NCBI GenBank assembly: GCA_016215105.1
Contig: JACRLJ010000005.1
Span: 35,589 to 72,958 of the forward strand
Length of the DNA: 37,370 bases
Origin: Candidatus Hydrogenedentota bacterium
GTDB lineage: Bacteria > Hydrogenedentota > Hydrogenedentia > Hydrogenedentales > SLHB01
Direction of reading: 5' to 3'
The notes beneath the pieces were generated by a model. The model had not been told where the DNA came from. It did no database searches and saw only the letters and a program-made list of their open reading frames with translations. A program made the translations under genes and the position numbers. Below, in pieces: positions 32,325-37,370 of the stretch (its first letter is position 1; each line of letters starts with the position of its first letter).

Positions 32325-34877
32325 TTAGGGTACCTTCTTCTCCGGGGCTGTCGGAGCGATGGGCACGGGAGTCGCCCCAGTACCGCCGTCGCCGGGGCCA
32401 ACTTCGATGGCCTGAACCATAGCCTCACCCGCGGGGTTGCGGAACCGCAACTCGATTACGCCGTGGTTCGGCAGGACGCCGTTGAACACCAGATCGACAG
32501 CCCGATGCTGCCCGCCGGCTGTCGCAGCGACATCCATGTTGGTGACGCGCTCTTCACCATTGATCAGGACCGTGACAGCGCGCTTAGCTGCGGTAAGCTC
32601 GAAGGACTCCATGAACTTCAGCCGCACGTGATAGGCGCCGGGCGCCACGGTAACGTTCACCCAGAATTCCGGCGCGTGTATGCCGTAGCGATACAGCTCC
32701 GGATCGGGCGTATTCGCCACTTCGAGGCGGCGGCGCTGCGTCCACCACGTCTTCTGCACGACGTCGGTCAAAGCGCCCGTGCGACTGGCCCATTCCGTGC
32801 AGGGACGCCAGGCGTTGCTTTGCGAATCAATATAGTCGGTACGTCCATTGTATCCGCAGATCATGCGTTGCGTGTACTTGGGTCCGCCTCCCACGCCGTA
32901 GCCGGCGGCGCCGGTCGCGGCGGACCACTGGACCTCGTCAACGCACACGTTCGCGCCCTTCGACACCGCATTGCCCGCGCCGCGCGCGGCCACGCGCAGC
33001 GTGTGCTCGCCCTCGGGCAGGCCGTTCCGATAGTAGAGAACCTGCGCGGCCCTGGGCGCGGGGTTCCAGCAATCAACAGGAACTCGCTGCTTCGCGCCGT
33101 CCAAGTACACGTCCGCAAGACCGCCGTCCGGCCCGACGCGTCCGACGAGGCGGACTTGGTTTCCGGTGAAACGGTGCTCGAACGCGGCCCCTGGCGCCGC
33201 GGCTGCGCGAGCCTTCCCTTCGACTGGGGCCCACGTGCCGTCGAAGGCTAGCTCGGAGGCGGGACGCGCCTCCTGCGGGTCCGGCCCTTCGATCACGATG
33301 CGCTTCTTGCCGTCGTGCCGTATCGTCACGATGTAATCCCCCTGCGAGAGTTCCCGAAGCGTAAGCCCGTTCATCTCCAACGAAGGGCGTAACTCGAGCG
33401 GGGCGCCATCGGCGCTGACGGCCGCGGGGCGATACGCCAGGCGCAGCACGTCCAATGTCTGCGAGGGCGCATCGAACGTTGAGTATTCGATGCGGCCTTT
33501 ACCATAGACCACCCGATTCACGACGGCGCTGCTACGCACAATATGGTTCTCGCGATTGGCCCCGAACACCTCTGGCAGCCACGCGATCGTGCCGAGCACA
33601 TGCTTCAGAGGCATCGGGTGCGTAATCTTGAACCAGCTCCGAGCCACGATCACGCCGCCGTCGATGTGGTCCTCCACCATGCCCGTCTCGTGGGCGTCGT
33701 AGGTGGCCAGTATCTGCTGACGACGGGCCAGTTCCGCGACTCCGTACTGCGCAAGCGCCGTGGCGATTTCCATCGGGCCATACCACAGCGAACGCCCGCA
33801 GCAGCCCGATGACTCCGGATAGGCCCACGCGCCGCTGTACACGTCGCCCTTCGATTCGTTCGCGACGCTGGTGCGATTGAGGAATAACGACAGAACATTC
33901 CGGGTATCGTTACGCCAATTGGGGAAAACGTCGGGGTGTTCGATGAGGTACCGCGCCGCAAACTCGGTCACATTCTCCGCCTGGACGGGATCGGGCCAAT
34001 CCCAGTAATTTCGGCCCCAAGTATCGTCGACGGTCCACTTCGGCAGTAGTTCATCACGCAACCAAGCCCGGCCGTCGTCACGCGCTTTGGCGATGATCCC
34101 TCCTTCGCCCGAATAGCCGAGCCGAATCAGCTCATCGAAAAAAGTGAGCAGGAAGACGACCCCACCGGTCATGTGGTCATCCCACTGGGTGTCCGCCGGA
34201 TTCGCGTAGCGGTTCCACAGTGGCATACCGGGTTTGTTGTTGCGATGTATCGCGAGCTGATCACCCCAATGCTTGCACGCCTCGAACCACCGCTCGTTGC
34301 CCGTCATCTGGTATGCGCGAAGAAGCGCTAGACCGGTTTCAGCGGCGATATCGAGTTGGATCATACCCTGCGGGTTGCATTGACCGTAGGGCTTGCCTTT
34401 GGTGGGAACGCTGATGAGAAATCCCGGCCACGGGTGGTTCGGCGGGGTCAGACAATAGCCGAGCAGATAGTCGGCCATGTAGGTCACGTGAGCGATGGCC
34501 GCCGGGTCACCGCTGTATCGGTAGTAATCAACCCAGGAAGAGAACACGTAGGCCGCGCGCTGCCCGAGATCGCCGTTGTCCCAGTCGCGCAGGTCAGGAA
34601 TCTCGATGTCGCCCGCCGGCGAGATCCGCCACGTCCCGTTGAACACGTACTCGGGCGCTGGCATCTGCGATTTCGGCGGCGCCGCCCACGGGTATCGCTT
34701 GAGCGTTTCCGCCGCGATGCGCACGCGAAAGTCGAGCTGACCGTTCAGCCCCGAGTACCACGGCGCGATAACTCCGTTGGAATCCTCGACGGTCGGATAC
34801 GCGTAGTAGTGGTCCTGCCGAGTGGCGGAGAGACTCACTAGCGGGATCAGACATAGCGCGAGTGTGGACATAGTCAT
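32325..34877 (-). CDS. Secreted (alpha/alpha)-barrel glycosidase-like protein with C-terminal malectin-like domain
   Basis: Exported protein of 850 aa with a signal peptide at about residues 1-18. The first roughly 400 residues are helical with W/Y/D-rich repeats (DLGQRAAYVFSSWVDYYRYSGD, TGLALLRAYQMTGNERWFEACKHWG), typical of (alpha/alpha)6 barrels. An SSGCCGRSLWYGP motif with C359-C360 recalls the paired cysteines of GH127/GH146-type arabinofuranosidases, but the resemblance is short. A beta sandwich follows (about 400-550), then a galactose-binding-like domain (about 555-680) and a malectin-like module (about 700-830; GAYHVRLKFMESFEL ... AMVQAIEV). The start is ATG at 34877 with GGGAG 4-5 bases upstream; ATG at 34871 is equally possible. 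It follows the SGNH esterase by 52 bp and is convergent with the M56 receptor gene. Confidence 0.78.
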   Translation of the reverse strand: MTMSTLALCLIPLVSLSATRQDHYYAYPTVEDSNGVIAPWYSGLNGQLDFRVRIAAETLKRYPWAAPPKSQMPAPEYVFNGTWRISPAGDIEIPDLRDWDNGDLGQRAAYVFSSWVDYYRYSGDPAAIAHVTYMADYLLGYCLTPPNHPWPGFLISVPTKGKPYGQCNPQGMIQLDIAAETGLALLRAYQMTGNERWFEACKHWGDQLAIHRNNKPGMPLWNRYANPADTQWDDHMTGGVVFLLTFFDELIRLGYSGEGGIIAKARDDGRAWLRDELLPKWTVDDTWGRNYWDWPDPVQAENVTEFAARYLIEHPDVFPNWRNDTRNVLSLFLNRTSVANESKGDVYSGAWAYPESSGCCGRSLWYGPMEIATALAQYGVAELARRQQILATYDAHETGMVEDHIDGGVIVARSWFKITHPMPLKHVLGTIAWLPEVFGANRENHIVRSSAVVNRVVYGKGRIEYSTFDAPSQTLDVLRLAYRPAAVSADGAPLELRPSLEMNGLTLRELSQGDYIVTIRHDGKKRIVIEGPDPQEARPASELAFDGTWAPVEGKARAAAAPGAAFEHRFTGNQVRLVGRVGPDGGLADVYLDGAKQRVPVDCWNPAPRAAQVLYYRNGLPEGEHTLRVAARGAGNAVSKGANVCVDEVQWSAATGAAGYGVGGGPKYTQRMICGYNGRTDYIDSQSNAWRPCTEWASRTGALTDVVQKTWWTQRRRLEVANTPDPELYRYGIHAPEFWVNVTVAPGAYHVRLKFMESFELTAAKRAVTVLINGEERVTNMDVAATAGGQHRAVDLVFNGVLPNHGVIELRFRNPAGEAMVQAIEVGPGDGGTGATPVPIAPTAPEKKVP

Positions 34878-34929
34878 TGATCTCCCGAGGCGCCCATCGG
34901 GCGCATGCTAATGCGATGTACAGCGCGAT

Positions 34930-36063
34930 TCAGGGCTTGTCCGTAAGCACACGTCGCAATACGGGCTCCAGCGTGTCGGCAATCCGGGTAAAACCGAGGT
35001 CGCTCGGATGAATCCCATCCACGGCGGCCTCTGAATCATGTCCAAACAGCTCTGGATTGGGCACGTAGTACACCTTGGCGACCCCGGCCGCGGTCAGCCC
35101 ATCGTACGCAGCGCGCAAAGCGGCGTTATTCGCTTGTATACCCCGTTCGAGCGGCGGTAACAGCCAGGCATTGCTCTGTTCGACATGTTCCACCAGAAGG
35201 ATAGGCGTATCAGGCCGGGACTTGCGAAGCCGCTCGACGAAGGGCCGCGTGCGCGCCGCGACCTGCGTCGCATCCATGTTTGGCAGGCAATTGACGACAT
35301 ACGCCGCCGCGTCCAGTTCCGCCATCAAGTCGGCCAACTCAGGATCCATCGTGCCATTGCTCGCGAACCCGAGGCTAATGAATGAACGTCCGAGGCGCCG
35401 CCCCAGAATGGCCGGGTAGCTCATGCCCGGACGCGACGCCGCCACACCGTGCGTTATGGACGTGCCGTAGAACACCAGCGGACGGGCGTCGACGCGCGGC
35501 GGCGCTTTGCTCACCGTTGTGCCTGGCTTCACACCAATCCGGACCGACTCAACGCCGTTGAATAGAGGAAGGTAGAGCAAGTACTCATGCGCGACCGACG
35601 GAATGCCGACCAGCATGCGCGCCGTGTTCTCGCCGGCCGTCTTGGGCCGCGCCAGCCCCGCCCAGCGCCAGCGATCCCCGTCACGCGCATAGAGGTCCAG
35701 ACCGCTCGAACCGCTGGCGGCCATGTATTCGAGTGGCATAGGCTCCGAACGCAACGCCCATCGCGCGGATATCTCCTCGGCGTCGGTAACGAAGCGAACC
35801 GCGATGCCCGCGCTGTGCTTCGAGAGCTGCCACAACTGTTCGCGCACCGTTCCCTTCGCTCGGGCCGGTAAGCGATCATAGGGCTGCTCGGTGTCGCCCC
35901 AACCACGACCTTCCACGTCCAACGCCTGCGCGTCGTACCACAACAAGCCACCGTCGGCCACAGCCGTCGCGGGGTCCAAACGCGGCGCCTCCGCGGGCGG
36001 AACCGCATTATTACCCACTGAAGTGGCCAAAAGGACCATCATCTCTCCAAGAATCGCTGCCAT
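34930..36063 (-). CDS. SGNH-fold esterase with GxDLY N-terminal domain
   Basis: Probable secreted carbohydrate esterase or lipase-like hydrolase of 377 aa, suited to removing acyl groups from glycans. A short hydrophobic start (residues 1-18) may be a signal peptide. The N-terminal beta domain carries the GLDLY signature (121-125) of the GxDLY family that commonly precedes SGNH_hydro_3 domains. The catalytic domain has block I FYGTSITHG with nucleophile S202, block II SLGFASNG (G232), block III with N258 or N262, and DGIHPSDLGF with D349 and H352, completing the Ser-Asp-His triad. AGGAAGA 7 bases upstream supports the start at 36063. It lies 52 bp upstream of the barrel protein on the same strand, so the pair may deacylate and then hydrolyse one polymer. 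Confidence 0.9.
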   Translation of the reverse strand: MAAILGEMMVLLATSVGNNAVPPAEAPRLDPATAVADGGLLWYDAQALDVEGRGWGDTEQPYDRLPARAKGTVREQLWQLSKHSAGIAVRFVTDAEEISARWALRSEPMPLEYMAASGSSGLDLYARDGDRWRWAGLARPKTAGENTARMLVGIPSVAHEYLLYLPLFNGVESVRIGVKPGTTVSKAPPRVDARPLVFYGTSITHGVAASRPGMSYPAILGRRLGRSFISLGFASNGTMDPELADLMAELDAAAYVVNCLPNMDATQVAARTRPFVERLRKSRPDTPILLVEHVEQSNAWLLPPLERGIQANNAALRAAYDGLTAAGVAKVYYVPNPELFGHDSEAAVDGIHPSDLGFTRIADTLEPVLRRVLTDKP

Positions 36064-36271
36064 CTATATCTTCCTTGATTGCGGTTATGCGGTTGCCAAT
36101 GTACAGGCTGGTGTGCGGCGGAAATTACACTGCCTCTGAGCGCTTCTAGGCATCACGACCACGGGAAAAGACCTATGAATAGCGGCTCACAACGCCGGGC
36201 AAGCGAATAGAGGGATGATAGAGACCGATTGGGCGTTCCGTCAACTTTCGCAGGGCTGCGCTATGAAGGGG

Positions 36272-36299
36272 AAGCGGCCGCGCCGTCAGACCGCCGCTT
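36272..36299 (-). terminator. Hairpin after the OmpR-type regulator
   Basis: AAGCGGC (36272-36278) pairs with GCCGCTT (36293-36299) across a 14-base loop, about 33 bp after the regulator stop. No U-tract is present, so this is a weak candidate. The rest of 36064-36331 shows no gene. Confidence 0.4.
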
Positions 36300-36331
36300 T
36301 CCATATCACGCGGCTCGCCGCTTGGTTCGGA

Positions 36332-37024
36332 TCAGGTTGCCTGAGGCGCCTCAAAGCGATAGCCAATCTCACGCACGGTTCTGATAAACGTGGGATGGTC
36401 AGGATCGGGCTCGATTTTGGCTCGCAGCGTCGTAACGCATCGATCTACGCTGCGGGATGATACAAAGACGGAGTAGCCCCACACTACACGCAGGATCTCG
36501 TCGCGTGTAAGCGCGCGTCCCGGACGCTCTGCAAGAAGGGACAAGAGGCCGCATTCTTTCGGCGTGAGCGCTACCTCTTCCCCACGCCGCCTCAACGTGC
36601 GCGACGCGAGATCGAATTCGCAGTCGCCGAAATGACACGGACCAGAGTCCGCCGTCCGGCGGCGGCGCAAGAATGCATTGGCGCGCGCCAGCAGCTCATT
36701 TACGCGAAACGGCTTCGTCACATAGTCGTCCGCGCCCAGATTGAGGCCAAGAATGATGTCCGCTTCCTGCCCCTTGGCGGTAAGCATGATGATGGGCATG
36801 TCTAGTCCCTCTTCCCGGAGAAGCCGGCAGATCTCGAAGCCGTTGATCTTGGGAAGCATGATGTCGAGGATAATCAGATCGGGTTTTCCGTCCAATGCGG
36901 CGTCGAGGCCCGACTTGCCATCCGGCGCGGTGCGAACGGTGTAGCCCTCATACGCGAAGTTGTCCTTGAGTCCACGGAGCATAGCCGGGTCATCTTCGAC
37001 GATCAGAACCGTTTCTCGATTCAT
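36332..37024 (-). CDS. OmpR/PhoB-type response regulator
   Basis: Cytoplasmic transcription factor of 230 aa. The receiver domain (residues 5-115) has E10-D11-D12, phosphoacceptor D54 in LIILDIMLPK, T82 in MLTAKG and K104 in YVTKPF. The C-terminal winged helix (about 130-226) shows LTPKECGLLSLLAERPGRALTR, SRSVDRCVTTLRAKIEPDP and TVREIGYRFE, all typical of Trans_reg_C domains. The start ATG overlaps the stop of the upstream kinase by 4 bp (ATGA), so the two are translationally coupled and form one system. Targets are unknown. The nearby esterase and barrel genes lie downstream on the same strand, 268 bp away, and are plausible but unproven targets. Confidence 0.95.
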   Translation of the reverse strand: MNRETVLIVEDDPAMLRGLKDNFAYEGYTVRTAPDGKSGLDAALDGKPDLIILDIMLPKINGFEICRLLREEGLDMPIIMLTAKGQEADIILGLNLGADDYVTKPFRVNELLARANAFLRRRRTADSGPCHFGDCEFDLASRTLRRRGEEVALTPKECGLLSLLAERPGRALTRDEILRVVWGYSVFVSSRSVDRCVTTLRAKIEPDPDHPTFIRTVREIGYRFEAPQAT

Positions 37025-37370
37025 TCGGCCGGTACCCCCTCCCCCATCGATTTCGCGACGCCGTCTACGGGCAGCGATACGGTAAACGTGCTTCCTTTGC
37101 CCGGCTCGCTCCGCACATCGACCATTCCCCCGTGCGCCGTCACGATGAACTTTACGATGCTCAACCCCAGACCGCAGCCTCCCGCCCTCCGCGACAAGGA
37201 GCGGTCGACTTGGTAGAATCGCTCGAACACGCGCCGCGCCGCGCGGCGGGAAAGGCCGATACCGTTGTCCTGTACTTCCAAGCGCACGCGGGCGCCGTCC
37301 GCCGAGGCGCGCACCCGGAGTATCTTCTCATCGCCAGAGTACTTGAAGGCGTTATCGAGAAGGTTGATTA
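37021..37370 (-). CDS. Sensor histidine kinase, C-terminal HATPase domain only
   Basis: The gene runs off the right edge, and only the last 115 codons are visible. They form the ATP-binding domain: N box NLLDNAFKYS, DNGIGL (G1 box), ERFYQVDRS (F box) and GGCGLGLSIVKFIVTAHGG (G2 box), then the terminal strand GSTFTVSLP. This order matches HisKA-type kinases of the PhoR/ResE group. The upstream sensor and His domains are not in the window. It overlaps the OmpR-type regulator by 4 bp and is transcribed before it. The frame is open to the edge and continues past the nearest internal GTG at 37314. Confidence 0.93.
   Translation of the reverse strand, partial: INLLDNAFKYSGDEKILRVRASADGARVRLEVQDNGIGLSRRAARRVFERFYQVDRSLSRRAGGCGLGLSIVKFIVTAHGGMVDVRSEPGKGSTFTVSLPVDGVAKSMGEGVPAE

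Overview
This GC-rich window most resembles a chromosomal segment from Hydrogenedentota, Lentisphaerota, Planctomycetota or a relative. The clues are two DUF1559-type pseudopilins (prepilin leader plus a C-terminal 'DGHVxFVKYP'-like signature), large secreted glycosidase-like proteins with malectin modules, DUF4091 and GxDLY-SGNH proteins, and a giant M56/BlaR-like receptor. Assignment to a phylum is inference. I found no rRNA, tRNA, CRISPR array, transposase or phage genes. Twenty protein genes can be supported, two of them cut by the window edges.

Region 1 (1-6069, all minus) is a secreted-phosphatase and pseudopilin block. In transcription order it reads pseudopilin, ankyrin lipoprotein, pseudopilin, PhoA-type alkaline phosphatase, ankyrin lipoprotein, purple-acid-phosphatase-like enzyme (running off the left edge). 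The two pseudopilins are paralogues, and so are the two 127-aa ankyrin lipoproteins, so a pilin-ankyrin unit appears duplicated.

Region 2 (6652-13963, plus) is a two-component pair (membrane PAS-HisKA_3 kinase and LuxR-type regulator) followed by a 1429-aa secreted clan GH-D-like glycosidase with two C-terminal malectin-like domains.

Region 3 (14476-18334, minus) is the most unusual part. It holds a predicted cytoplasmic LRR-Roc-COR GTPase with a C-terminal domain that reads as an Mrr-like PD-(D/E)xK nuclease (D891, Q902, K904), followed by a calcineurin-like metallophosphoesterase. The arrangement of repeat sensor, GTPase switch and nuclease effector, with an extra phosphoesterase, looks like an NLR-like defence or programmed-response system embedded among sugar genes. 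The ROCO frame runs into the phosphoesterase gene, and a one-base indel near 15433-15436 would explain this.

Region 4 (18471-26661) contains a minus-strand pair (Tat-exported six-hairpin-type glycosidase, then a secreted TIM-barrel GH-like protein). Divergent from them is a plus-strand FG-GAP/DUF4091 secreted protein.

Region 5 (27059-32310, plus) is a BlaI/BlaR1-type pair. A BlaI repressor, with a promoter and a dyad over its -10 box, overlaps by 4 bp a 1614-aa M56 protease receptor. In that receptor the usual penicillin-binding sensor is replaced by about 1200 residues of HEAT, discoidin-like and carboxypeptidase-regulatory-like modules and a duplicated C-terminal domain.

Region 6 (32325-37370, minus) has an SGNH/GxDLY esterase followed by a secreted (alpha/alpha)-barrel protein with a malectin-like end. 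Beyond them is an OmpR-type regulator overlapping a histidine kinase that runs off the right edge.

Taken together, the window encodes capture and breakdown of glycans and organic phosphate at the cell surface, with three membrane signalling systems and one probable defence module. No transporter or SusC/D-like pair is present.
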